A DNA stretch of 13,276 nucleotides, taken from the NCBI GenBank assembly GCA_030630935.1, contig DAOVMD010000031.1:1-13276 (forward strand). The letters run 5' to 3'. Both the position numbers and the translations under genes were made by a program. This DNA comes from Candidatus Mcinerneyibacteriota bacterium (GTDB lineage: Bacteria; AUK180; JAQVHJ01). The notes below the pieces were generated by a model. It was not told the origin of the DNA. It worked only from the letters and a program-made list of their open reading frames with translations, and did not search any database. Below are positions 6,502-13,276 of the stretch, one piece after another (position 1 is the first letter of the stretch; every line of letters begins with the position of its first letter).

Positions 6502-7139
6502 ATAGTTTTGAGGTTATTAAATTAAATGAAACCAATAAAAATTCTATTATAGAAAGTGCAATGAAAGTGTTATTGAATAATGAGATTTTGATTTTCCCTA
6601 CCGACACAGTTTATGGATTATGCGGTATTTTAACAGAAGCTTCTATTAAAAAGTTATTTTCATTGAAGCAGAGGAAAGATAAACAGGTTCCTATTTTATT
6701 TTCCAGCCTGGAACGAGTGATGCAGAGATTATTAAAAACGATCCCGGATTGGTTCATTGCTTTTGCTGAGAAATTCTGGCCAGGAGCTTATACATTAATT
6801 TTAGAGAGTTCACAAAAAATAAAAGGAATTAGTGATGATGGTTATATTGGAATTAGACAACCGGATCATCCTGAGTTATTACAAGTAATAGAAGGGGTAG
6901 GAGGTTTCGTTGCAGCTACGAGTGCGAATATCTCAGGAGCCGGGACCGGGACTGATTTTGAAGAAATCAGGGATACCTTTTCAACTCGGGTTCCTTTAAT
7001 AGTGGAAGGTGATATCTCACATGCGAATCCTTCGGTGGTTTTAAAATTGCATGATGAGCAGGTTACAATTCTCAGGTCAAGTGGTGAGATAAATAAAGTT
7101 AAGGATTTTTTTAACTTATACAACTTAGAAATAATATGA
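6498..7139 (+). CDS. tsaC: L-threonylcarbamoyladenylate synthase (TsaC/YwlC, Sua5-YrdC family)
   Basis: Makes threonylcarbamoyl-AMP from threonine, bicarbonate and ATP, the first step of the t6A37 modification of ANN-decoding tRNAs. At 213 residues it is the short form: a YrdC domain without the C-terminal Sua5 domain. Motifs in order are FPTDTVYGLCG (33-43), LKQRKDKQVP (56-65) with the basic nucleotide-binding residues, FWPGAYTLIL (93-102), IGIRQPDHP (117-125) and AATSANISG (139-147). Its ATG overlaps the stop of the upstream nuclease gene, and its own stop overlaps the next start (ATGA at 7136-7139). It is therefore embedded in an operon and probably translated by reinitiation. The TsaB, TsaD and TsaE partners are not in the window. 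Confident. Confidence 0.94.
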   Translation: MNSFEVIKLNETNKNSIIESAMKVLLNNEILIFPTDTVYGLCGILTEASIKKLFSLKQRKDKQVPILFSSLERVMQRLLKTIPDWFIAFAEKFWPGAYTLILESSQKIKGISDDGYIGIRQPDHPELLQVIEGVGGFVAATSANISGAGTGTDFEEIRDTFSTRVPLIVEGDISHANPSVVLKLHDEQVTILRSSGEINKVKDFFNLYNLEII

Positions 7140-7603
7140 AGATACTTTTTATCTGTACAGGAAATACATGCCGGAGTTATATGGCTGAGGTGATTCTTGA
7201 GAAATTAGCAGAGGATAAGAATTTTAAGATACAAGTTACCTCTGCCGGGACACAAGCAATTGATGGTATCCCTGCATATCCGTATGCACGGATGGCATTA
7301 AGGAAAAATGGTTATATTGATAAGAAGCATGTTTCAAAAACAATCTCTGAGGAATTGCTTCAAGAGCATGATTGTGTAATTACAATGGAAGTTCAACAAC
7401 GCGATTTTTTAAAATTCTCCTTCCCACAATTTGGTAATCGGATTCACACACTAACCGAGCTTGCAATGGATATGGAGATGGATATTGACGACCCTATTAA
7501 ATTGGAGTATATAGTTTATGAAAAGACATTTAAAATGATTGAAAATTACACAATTAAAGTATTTGAGAAACTAATTAAAAAATATAAATTAGAGTGTCAA
7601 TAA
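7136..7603 (+). CDS. low-molecular-weight phosphatase, YwlE-like (possible protein-arginine phosphatase)
   Basis: A 155-residue LMW protein-tyrosine-phosphatase-fold enzyme with the CX5R P-loop at the N-terminus: C7-TGNTC-R13-S14. The distal acid motif DDP lies at 118-120, where D119 would be the general acid. The P-loop Thr at position 11 (CTGNTCRS) matches Bacillus YwlE, where that Thr favours phospho-arginine over phospho-tyrosine. This residue and the flanking tsaC and rpiB genes suggest a YwlE-type role, but specificity is an inference. Tyr15 replaces the Pro usual after CRS. The general-acid loop reads DDPI rather than DPF/DPY. It overlaps tsaC by 4 nt and touches rpiB (TAATG). No McsB arginine kinase is in view. 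Fold sure, substrate less so. Confidence 0.9.
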   Translation: MKILFICTGNTCRSYMAEVILEKLAEDKNFKIQVTSAGTQAIDGIPAYPYARMALRKNGYIDKKHVSKTISEELLQEHDCVITMEVQQRDFLKFSFPQFGNRIHTLTELAMDMEMDIDDPIKLEYIVYEKTFKMIENYTIKVFEKLIKKYKLECQ

Positions 7604-8034
7604 TGAAAGTTATAATCGGAAGTGATCATGGTGGTTTTGAATTAAAGGAAAAGATAAAAACTTTTCTTAAAAACAAGAACTTCGAAATTATCGATGTTGG
7701 AACTCATTCAACTGACTCAGTTGATTATCCGGATTATGCAAAGAAAGTTGTTCAGCTTATTCAAACCGGTGATGCAGAAAAAGGTATTCTCGTATGTGGA
7801 ACCGGAATTGGGATTTCAATCGCAGCAAATAAATTTAAAGGTATTCGAGCAGCTTTAATTTATAATGGTGAAGCTGCAAAATTAAGTATTGAACATAACG
7901 ACTCAAACATCTTTGTCGTGGGAGGGAGAACTATGAACCATGATGAGGTTTTGAACTGGTTAATGATTTGGTTCAATTCAGAATTTCAAGCAGGTCGTCA
8001 CGAAAGAAGAATTGAGAAAATTAATAATCTATAA
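7603..8034 (+). CDS. rpiB: ribose-5-phosphate isomerase B
   Basis: Interconverts ribose-5-phosphate and ribulose-5-phosphate in the non-oxidative pentose phosphate pathway; some RpiB relatives act on allose-6-P or galactose-6-P. The 143 residues have the RpiB/LacAB signatures: GSDHGGFELK (6-15), VCGTGIGISIAANK (64-77) with the catalytic C65, H98-N-D in the helix before VVGGR (105-109), and terminal basic residues R133 and R136 for phosphate binding. I place the start at the ATG overlapping the preceding stop (TAATG, 7601-7605). An in-frame GTG at 7594 would add three residues, but most family members begin exactly at MKVIIGSDHGG. The gene closes the tsaC-ywlE-rpiB trio. Confident. Confidence 0.94.
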   Translation: MKVIIGSDHGGFELKEKIKTFLKNKNFEIIDVGTHSTDSVDYPDYAKKVVQLIQTGDAEKGILVCGTGIGISIAANKFKGIRAALIYNGEAAKLSIEHNDSNIFVVGGRTMNHDEVLNWLMIWFNSEFQAGRHERRIEKINNL

Positions 8035-8049
8035 CCCTGGAGATAATAA

Positions 8050-8598
8050 ATGAAAAAAATCACAGTTATTTTTTTATTACTATTTTTAATTGTAACAGCA
8101 AAGACTTTTTCTGATGATATTCCCCCTACATTTGCTTTAATTAATTTCTCAGTTAATTCCATGAGTCCTCAGGGCTATTGGAAGGACATCTTTACTCCTG
8201 CCCCGACATTTTCATTGAGTATTCAATATCCCGCAAAGGTTCTTCAATTGTATATAGGCGGGAGAATAGATTTTTCTATGCTGAATGGTAAAGAATTTAA
8301 TGATGTATATATGCAGATCTTCAGTTTGAACGTAATTGCATCTTATAATGTTTTAGAGTTCGGTAACGGAATATTATATGTTGGTGCAGGTCTTGGTGTA
8401 AATTTTGAAGAGCTTCAATTTGGAGACGGTGAGGAGGATGCAATTTTAGGCGGGGTGAAGTTGGATTGCGGATTAAGAAGACAAATTTCAGAGACTTTAC
8501 TAATCACAATTAATTTAGGTTATACTTATATCCCGGATACTCCGTTCATTACTTTTGGAGTTGGGTTATCTTATTCCTTTAGTAAATTTTCTAAATGA
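8050..8598 (+). CDS. exported small beta-barrel-like outer membrane protein, family unrecognised
   Basis: A 182-residue protein with a clear signal peptide: MKK, a hydrophobic core at about 4-17, and cleavage probably after A17 or S21. The mature part alternates polar and hydrophobic residues with many Gly, Tyr and Phe in short strands, such as LQLYIGGRIDFSM, ILYVGAGLGVNF and ITFGVGLSYSF. It ends in alternating aromatic residues near the C-terminus (SYSFSKF). This composition is typical of small 8-stranded outer-membrane barrels, although no family motif is visible. The start has GGAG (8039-8042) 7 nt upstream. It lies 15 bp after rpiB and 11 bp before the lipoprotein gene, so it is probably co-transcribed with both. 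Function unknown; a periplasmic beta-sandwich protein is the alternative. Confidence 0.75.
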   Translation: MKKITVIFLLLFLIVTAKTFSDDIPPTFALINFSVNSMSPQGYWKDIFTPAPTFSLSIQYPAKVLQLYIGGRIDFSMLNGKEFNDVYMQIFSLNVIASYNVLEFGNGILYVGAGLGVNFEELQFGDGEEDAILGGVKLDCGLRRQISETLLITINLGYTYIPDTPFITFGVGLSYSFSKFSK

Positions 8599-8609
8599 GG
8601 AGTTGATTT

Positions 8610-9215
8610 ATGAAAAAATACTTACTTATATTTATGATGATTTCAGTAATGTTATTAATTTCATGTGAAAACCCACTTAAGCATACATTTGAAATTCTAA
8701 AAGGTGATGCAGATTATTACCCTTTAGCCATTGGAAATTACTGGAGGTATTCAGCAAAGATCTCTGATGATTATAGTTTACATGTAAAGGAACAAGTTAC
8801 ATACTATGACGAATATGCTTTCAGGGTTGAAAAGAAGCAGGCAGGTGTTTACTCGAGTAAATATTATATTCCTGTTGAAGCAGGTGTAAAGACATATATA
8901 TATCCATCCGGTTGGATTTATCATGTTCAATACCCGTTTATGAAAGATGAAGGCTGGGAATTTACAAAGGGAGATGCAATTTACAAATTTACATTTGACA
9001 GTTGGGATGATGTTGAAACACCTGCAGGGCAGTTTAAAGATTCTGCCAAGTTCTTTGTATCTATTTCCAAAACAATTGGATCTGTTGAAACAGTTGTGGA
9101 GGAATATTCATACTGGTATGGCAAGAATGTTGGATTAGTAAAGATGGAGCAAACCTATGCGCTTTCCGGTGATTTGGATTTAATATTTTTAATTGATTAT
9201 AATATTGTAAATTAA
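8610..9215 (+). CDS. lipoprotein of unknown function
   Basis: A 201-residue protein with a lipoprotein signal peptide: MKKY, a hydrophobic core, then the lipobox L-I-S-C19, so the mature protein would be lipidated at Cys19. Residue +2 is Glu, not the inner-membrane Asp signal of enterobacteria. The mature part contains YYPLAIGNYWRYS near residue 36 and, later, TPAGQFKDSAKF followed by YWYGKNVGLVKME. From memory this set (FPL..GN.W.Y, then PAG.F, then GVGLVK) recurs in extracytoplasmic proteins of several diderm phyla, with no assigned function. The AGGAG site (8598-8602) overlaps the preceding stop codon, so it is likely coupled to the barrel gene. The two may work together at the outer membrane, but this is inference from adjacency. 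Confidence 0.8.
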   Translation: MKKYLLIFMMISVMLLISCENPLKHTFEILKGDADYYPLAIGNYWRYSAKISDDYSLHVKEQVTYYDEYAFRVEKKQAGVYSSKYYIPVEAGVKTYIYPSGWIYHVQYPFMKDEGWEFTKGDAIYKFTFDSWDDVETPAGQFKDSAKFFVSISKTIGSVETVVEEYSYWYGKNVGLVKMEQTYALSGDLDLIFLIDYNIVN

Positions 9216-9226
9216 ATTTGGGGTTT

Positions 9227-10336
9227 ATGAATCAAGACGAAAATTTCCGTTTTATGAAGATGGCAATTCACCTTGCAAATAAGGGAAAGGGTAAGACTTC
9301 GCCTAATCCCCCTGTTGGAGCATTAATTGTAAAGCACGGAAAAATAATTGGGAAGGGTTATCATAAGCGTGCCGGCAACCCTCATGCCGAAGTAAATGCA
9401 TTCAACTCCACTACTTCGACTTGTCGTGGTGCGACACTATATGTAACTCTTGAGCCATGTTGTTTCCATGGAAAAACCCCGCCATGTACAGACTTAATTA
9501 TTAAGAAGGGAATCAAGGAAGTAATAATTGGTTCTGTTGATCCTAACCCCCGTGTTGCAGGCAGAGGGATTAAACTGCTTAAGAAAGCCGGGATAAAAGT
9601 TGAGTATGGATATTTAAAGGAGAAGACAGACCTGTTAATTGAAGAGTTCCGAAAATTTATTTTGACAGGAAAACCATTTGTTACAGTTAAATCTGCAATT
9701 ACTCTTGATGGTAAGATTGCCACCCGGACCGGACATTCAAAGTGGATAACATCAGAGAATTCAAGAAAGACAGTGCATCGGTTAAGAGGGGTAAATGATG
9801 CGATATTAGTTGGGAGTGGAACAATTTTAAAGGATAACCCAAGTTTAAACGTAAGGTTTTTAAAAGGATATAATGATCCTGTCAGAGTTGTATTAGATAA
9901 GCACTTAACGATTAAAACGACTTCAAATATTTTTAAAATTCCCGGGAATAATATTATCTTTACTTCCAGTAAGGTTTCATTTAAGAAATTGAAGAAGTTC
10001 AAGAAATTTGATAATACAAAGCTTGTGAAATTAAATCTTTTTAATAATAAATTTAACTGGGAAGATATTCTTGAAGTACTGGGTGACGCTGGAATCATTT
10101 CTGTTCTTGTAGAAGGCGGGAGTAAGATAATATCAAGTCTAATAAAATCCAGGGCAATAGATAAGTATATCTTTTTTATTTCACCCAAATTCTTTTCAGA
10201 TAACAGTGCTATTCCATTTTCAAGCGGCTTAATAACCAGGAAAGTTAGTGATGGAATCAAGTTAACCAATATTAAGATAAAAATAATTAATCCTGATATT
10301 TATCTTTCAGGTTACCCGATTTTCGGAGGTACTTAA
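9227..10336 (+). CDS. ribD: bifunctional riboflavin biosynthesis deaminase/reductase RibD
   Basis: Carries out two consecutive steps of riboflavin synthesis: deamination of the diaminopyrimidine product of GTP cyclohydrolase II, then NADPH-dependent reduction of the ribosyl side chain. Numbered from this ATG (369 residues), the deaminase domain spans about 1-145, with TSPNPPVGA (24-32), H53-A-E55 and the zinc cysteines C78 and C87 in EPCCFHGKTPPC. The reductase domain follows, with VKSAITLDGKIAT (154-166), GSGTILKDNP (196-205) and LVEGG (294-298). An in-frame TTG at 9218 would add three residues, but the ATG fits family N-termini better. No good ribosome site is visible for either start. No other rib genes or FMN riboswitch lie nearby. 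Its stop overlaps the next start (TAATG). Confidence 0.94.
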   Translation: MNQDENFRFMKMAIHLANKGKGKTSPNPPVGALIVKHGKIIGKGYHKRAGNPHAEVNAFNSTTSTCRGATLYVTLEPCCFHGKTPPCTDLIIKKGIKEVIIGSVDPNPRVAGRGIKLLKKAGIKVEYGYLKEKTDLLIEEFRKFILTGKPFVTVKSAITLDGKIATRTGHSKWITSENSRKTVHRLRGVNDAILVGSGTILKDNPSLNVRFLKGYNDPVRVVLDKHLTIKTTSNIFKIPGNNIIFTSSKVSFKKLKKFKKFDNTKLVKLNLFNNKFNWEDILEVLGDAGIISVLVEGGSKIISSLIKSRAIDKYIFFISPKFFSDNSAIPFSSGLITRKVSDGIKLTNIKIKIINPDIYLSGYPIFGGT

Positions 10337-11274
10337 TGAGTAGGTATATTGTTACGGGTGGTTCAGGATTTATAGGTTCAAATATTGTGAAAGTTTTATT
10401 AAAGGCAGGAAATGAAGTTAAGGTAATTGATAATTTAGCAACCGGGAGAGAGTCAAATTTAGAAACTGTTAAAGCTGATTTTGAAATGAGGAAAGTAGAC
10501 ATTAGAGATTTTGATTCTTTATCGAAGGAATTTTCCGGATTTGACTATGTTCTTCACCAGGCTGCATTACCATCGGTAGCCCGATCAGTTGAGAATCCTT
10601 ATGATTCATTTGATGTGAATGTTCTTGGAACTATTAATGTACTGAAAGCTTCGCTGAAAAGTGAAATCAAGCGAGTGGTTTTTGCGTCGTCATCGTCTAT
10701 CTATGGTGACTCGGAGAAATTACCAAAGAGTGAAGGAGATCCGGTTAATCCTTTATCTCCATATGCGGTTTCGAAATATTCCGCAGAGAGGTTAACTCTT
10801 CAATTCTTCAAGTTATATGGGCTTGAAACAGTTGCATTGAGATATTTTAATGTATTCGGACCATTCCAGGATCCTAAATCTCAATATGCTGCGGTCATTC
10901 CGAAATTTATTACTTTAGTCCTGAATAATAAGGTACCTGAGATTTATGGTGACGGAACTCAATCCAGAGATTTTACATTTATTGATAATGTTGTTGACGC
11001 AAATATTAAAGCTGCCCTTTCACCAGATGCTCCGGGGAATGTATTTAATGTCGCATGCAATGAAAGAAGTTCAATTAATGATATGGTTGATATCCTTTCA
11101 GGAATTTCAGGGAAAGAAATAAACCCGACATTCTCTGAATCGCGGTTTGGTGATGTTAAGCATTCTCTTGCTGATATTTCGAAGGCACGATCAATTTTGA
11201 AATTTGAACCTGTTGTGAAATTTAAAGATGGTTTGGAAAAGACATTTACATGGTTTTCGGAAAAGCAAAATTAA
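10336..11274 (+). CDS. NAD-dependent UDP-sugar 4-epimerase (GalE/WbpP-like extended SDR)
   Basis: A 312-residue extended short-chain dehydrogenase/reductase. The NAD-binding glycine motif GGSGFIG is at 8-14, the catalytic serine region ASSSSIYG at 117-124, and Y143-x3-K147 lies within SPYAVSKYSAE. RYFNVFGPFQDPKSQYAAVIP (169-189) and EIYGDGTQSRDFTFIDN (202-218) are typical of UDP-glucose and UDP-N-acetylglucosamine 4-epimerases. The NVFGP.QDP..YAAVIP form resembles the WbpP/Gne type acting on N-acetylated sugars more than classical GalE. The product would feed envelope polysaccharide or glycan synthesis. GGAGG (10325-10329) lies 6 nt before the ATG, inside ribD. The glycosyltransferase upstream may use such a sugar, but nothing here proves it. 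The family is sure, the exact sugar is not. Confidence 0.88.
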   Translation: MSRYIVTGGSGFIGSNIVKVLLKAGNEVKVIDNLATGRESNLETVKADFEMRKVDIRDFDSLSKEFSGFDYVLHQAALPSVARSVENPYDSFDVNVLGTINVLKASLKSEIKRVVFASSSSIYGDSEKLPKSEGDPVNPLSPYAVSKYSAERLTLQFFKLYGLETVALRYFNVFGPFQDPKSQYAAVIPKFITLVLNNKVPEIYGDGTQSRDFTFIDNVVDANIKAALSPDAPGNVFNVACNERSSINDMVDILSGISGKEINPTFSESRFGDVKHSLADISKARSILKFEPVVKFKDGLEKTFTWFSEKQN

Positions 11275-11292
11275 AATACCGGAAGGAATACA

Positions 11293-12546
11293 ATGAAAAT
11301 TTTCTATGAAATATCCCAGTTAATAATTAGTGAAGACGGGTTACCTACCAGGGGTGAAGCGCAAGGAAAACTCCAAATTATTGAAGACGCCAGCTTAGTG
11401 ATTGAGGAAGGGAAATTTATTGATTATGGAAATTCGAAAGAAATTTTAAAGGCATATCCGGATATGGAAAAGATTTCTTTAAAGGGTAAGACGGTTCTTC
11501 CTTCTTTTATTGATGCTCATACTCACCCTGTTTTCGGCGGGTCCCGGGAGGAAGAGTTTGCAATGCGTCTCCAGGGAGTACCGTATGCAGAAATTGCAAA
11601 GCAAGGTGGTGGAATTGTGAAGACTGTTGAAGCTACCCGAAAGGCATCAAAGGAAGAGCTCTTAGAGTCTACTCTACAGACCTTAGATGCAATGTTAAGT
11701 CTTGGAGTAACAACGATTGAAGCGAAATCAGGTTATGGTTTAGATAAAGTGACCGAGATAAAAATGCTCGAGGTAATTGAAGAAGCAAATAAAATTCACC
11801 CGATCGAATTAATCCCGACCTTCTTAGGAGCACATAGTTTTCCGCTTGACTTTAAAGGGAAACCAAAGCAATACTTGAAATTTTTAATTAAAAAAGTTTT
11901 ACCTGAAATCAAGGAACGAAACCTGGCAAGATATTGTGATATATGGTGTGAGGATTTAGGATTTTCCGCAAGGAATACAGAATATTTTTTAAATGCTTCG
12001 AAGGAATTAGGATTTCGAATTCGTCTTCATGCGAATGAACTTTCCAGTTTTGGTGGTGGGACTATTGCAGCCAAGGTAAAGGCAGACTCAGCAGATCATA
12101 TGGTTTTCATTTCAGATAACGAAATCAGGGAGATGGAAGAGAATGATGTAGTTGCGACATTATTACCGGGGACTATGTTCACATTGAAATCTGATGTATA
12201 TGCCCCGGCCAGGAGCTTTATTGATTTTGGAGTTCCGGTTGCGGTTGCAACGGACTTTAATCCTGGTTCCTGCATGTCAGAAAATATTCAAATGGATATG
12301 GTGATCGCAGCTATTGAAATGGATATGACCCCGGAAGAAGTAATAAATGCAGTTACTGTAAATGCTGCGTATTCTCTCAGGATTGACAATGAAACGGGGA
12401 GTATTACAAAAGGCAAGAACGCAGATTTTATAGTTTTGGATATTCCGAATTATTATTTCATATTTTATCATTGGGGAATGAATTTTATTGAGTCAGTATA
12501 TAAAAATGGTGACTTGGTTTATAATAAAAAAAATCTAAGGAGTTAA
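11293..12546 (+). CDS. hutI: imidazolonepropionase
   Basis: An amidohydrolase-superfamily enzyme that opens 4-imidazolone-5-propanoate to N-formimino-glutamate, the third step of histidine degradation. At 417 residues it has the family length. Metal and active-site residues are all visible: H76 and H78 in DAHTHPVFGGSRE, R85 for the carboxylate, Y148 in KSGYGLD, H181 in GAHSFP, H246 and E249 in LHANEL, H269 in ADHM, and D321 in ATDFNPG. AAGGA lies 5 nt before the ATG. No hutH or hutU is in the window. The next gene is a FAD subunit of a molybdenum hydroxylase 2 bp downstream, an unusual partner. It is probably cytoplasmic and co-transcribed with the genes around it. A related imidazolone-opening activity cannot be excluded. 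Confidence 0.93.
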   Translation: MKIFYEISQLIISEDGLPTRGEAQGKLQIIEDASLVIEEGKFIDYGNSKEILKAYPDMEKISLKGKTVLPSFIDAHTHPVFGGSREEEFAMRLQGVPYAEIAKQGGGIVKTVEATRKASKEELLESTLQTLDAMLSLGVTTIEAKSGYGLDKVTEIKMLEVIEEANKIHPIELIPTFLGAHSFPLDFKGKPKQYLKFLIKKVLPEIKERNLARYCDIWCEDLGFSARNTEYFLNASKELGFRIRLHANELSSFGGGTIAAKVKADSADHMVFISDNEIREMEENDVVATLLPGTMFTLKSDVYAPARSFIDFGVPVAVATDFNPGSCMSENIQMDMVIAAIEMDMTPEEVINAVTVNAAYSLRIDNETGSITKGKNADFIVLDIPNYYFIFYHWGMNFIESVYKNGDLVYNKKNLRS

Positions 12547-12548
12547 GA

Positions 12549-13276
12549 ATGATTATAAATGTTAAAGACTTTAAATCTCCAACATCTTTGAGTGAAGCAC
12601 TTCAATTAAGGGCGGAGAATGAAAGTTCCAAATTCCTTGCGGGCGGCGTAATTTTAAGCCGAACAATCGGGGCTTCAGTCGAAATGTTAATTGACCTGAC
12701 ACACTTACCTCTTGACTATATTAAAACAACAGGGGATGAGATTAAAATTGCTGCGATGGTCAAGATAAATGACCTATATAGAAATACGGAGCTTATTCAA
12801 TTGAAGACAGGTAAAATTCTATCTGAGGTAGCGGGCTATGTTGCATCAGAGCAAATTAGGAATATGGCAACTGTAGGCGGTGCAATATTTGCGAAACATT
12901 ATTGGTCGGATATAATTCCGATGTTTATGGTCTTGAATGCAAAGTTGACATTTGAGAATTTAAATGGTGAATTCACAGAAGGGATAGAAGATTTTTTAAA
13001 CCCGAAGAATCACAAGAAATTTCAAGGTTCCATATTAAAGGAGATTTCAATTCAGAAGTTAAAAGGAGATTATAAATTTTATTTTGAATCAATCTCAAGA
13101 ACCAAGGTTGATATTGCAACATTAAATCTTGCAGTGTTATATCTTATTACCGGGGATAAGAAAGTTGAAGATATCCGGATTTCAAGCGGGGGTCTTGAAC
13201 CGGTTATAAGGAGATACTCAAAAGTAGAGAATTATCTTACCGGGAAGAAGCTGACAAAGAATAATTTAATTAAAGC
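12549..13276 (+). CDS. FAD-binding subunit of a xanthine dehydrogenase/CO dehydrogenase-type molybdenum hydroxylase (partial)
   Basis: Open from the ATG to the right edge (242 codons plus two bases), so the C-terminus is missing. It matches the medium, FAD-binding subunit (CoxM/XdhB/CutM type): an N-terminal SPTSLSEALQL, FLAGGVIL near residue 30 (family form AGGTDL, part of the FAD pyrophosphate site), then QIRNMATVGGAIF near 102-114 (family form QIRN.ATIGGN). SDIIPMFMVLNAKL follows, and after it ISRTKVDIATLNLAV. Both FAD motifs are divergent: TDL has become VIL, and the Asn after GG is Ala. Such subunits pass electrons from a [2Fe-2S] subunit to an acceptor. The partner subunits are expected just downstream. 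It starts 2 bp after the hutI stop, with AAGGAG across the hutI end (12537-12542). Substrate unknown. Confidence 0.85.
   Translation, partial: MIINVKDFKSPTSLSEALQLRAENESSKFLAGGVILSRTIGASVEMLIDLTHLPLDYIKTTGDEIKIAAMVKINDLYRNTELIQLKTGKILSEVAGYVASEQIRNMATVGGAIFAKHYWSDIIPMFMVLNAKLTFENLNGEFTEGIEDFLNPKNHKKFQGSILKEISIQKLKGDYKFYFESISRTKVDIATLNLAVLYLITGDKKVEDIRISSGGLEPVIRRYSKVENYLTGKKLTKNNLIK

Noticed and set aside
6866-7123. A minus-strand open frame inside tsaC
   Set aside because: It is antisense to the conserved SANISG region of tsaC and has no independent support.
7594-7602. GTG start for rpiB three codons upstream
   Set aside because: The ATG at 7603 overlaps the previous stop in the common TAATG arrangement and gives the usual MKVIIGSDHGG N-terminus.
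8947-9138. A short + strand open frame inside the lipoprotein gene
   Set aside because: It is out of frame with a gene that has a signal peptide, lipobox and good ribosome site, and it carries no recognisable sequence.
9218-9226. TTG start for ribD three codons upstream
   Set aside because: The TTG has no ribosome site and would immediately follow the lipoprotein stop; the ATG at 9227 fits RibD N-termini better.
9216-9226. FMN riboswitch in front of ribD
   Set aside because: There are only 11 bp between the genes, far too little for an RFN element, and none of its conserved blocks is seen upstream.
9382-10269. A 295-codon open frame on the minus strand
   Set aside because: It lies wholly inside ribD, whose catalytic motifs are intact. 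The antisense translation shows no domain, no ribosome site and a composition expected of a shadow frame.

Overview
The window is an AT-rich piece of bacterial chromosome with 14 recognisable protein genes, all on the + strand. The last gene runs off the right edge. I see no tRNA or rRNA gene, insertion sequence, phage gene or CRISPR array. Two genes encode exported proteins: one looks like an outer-membrane beta-barrel and the other has a lipobox. This points to a diderm (Gram-negative type) bacterium. The three best promoters have TTGA(A/T)(A/T)-17 bp-TATAAT architecture, which argues against Bacteroidota (their housekeeping consensus differs). The mix of genes suggests an uncultured AT-rich candidate-phylum lineage, but I cannot name the phylum from sequence alone.

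Region 1 (1-911): a non-coding stretch of about 350 bp holds a possible terminator, a palindromic intergenic repeat and an operator-like perfect inverted repeat. That inverted repeat sits beside a strong sigma70-type promoter, and the promoter appears to fire at the start codon of a 2H phosphoesterase gene, so its mRNA would be leaderless. Region 2 (912-1166): an intergenic stretch contains a GC-richer block with several competing inverted repeats, then the promoter for hisS.

Region 3 (1167-8034): hisS, a GT4 glycosyltransferase with its own promoter, a 19-repeat TPR protein, a WalJ/YycJ-type metallo-beta-lactamase-fold nuclease, tsaC/ywlC, a YwlE-like low-molecular-weight phosphatase and rpiB. 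From the TPR gene onward these are tightly packed, with 4-nt and 1-nt overlaps typical of an operon. The tsaC-ywlE-rpiB order matches the ywlC-ywlE-ywlF neighbourhood of Bacillus.

Region 4 (8050-13276): a small beta-barrel protein and a lipoprotein, then ribD (riboflavin synthesis), a UDP-sugar 4-epimerase, hutI (imidazolonepropionase) and the start of a FAD-binding subunit of a molybdenum hydroxylase. Gaps stay under 20 bp, so transcription may continue from the hisS or glycosyltransferase promoter to the right edge. The genes serve unrelated jobs: translation and tRNA modification, envelope sugars, cofactor synthesis, and histidine or N-heterocycle catabolism. This looks like a housekeeping cluster rather than a dedicated system. 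I found no clear novel defence or mobile system. The most interesting points are the regulatory architecture upstream of the 2H gene, the shared extended promoter element, and the hutI/Mo-hydroxylase pairing.
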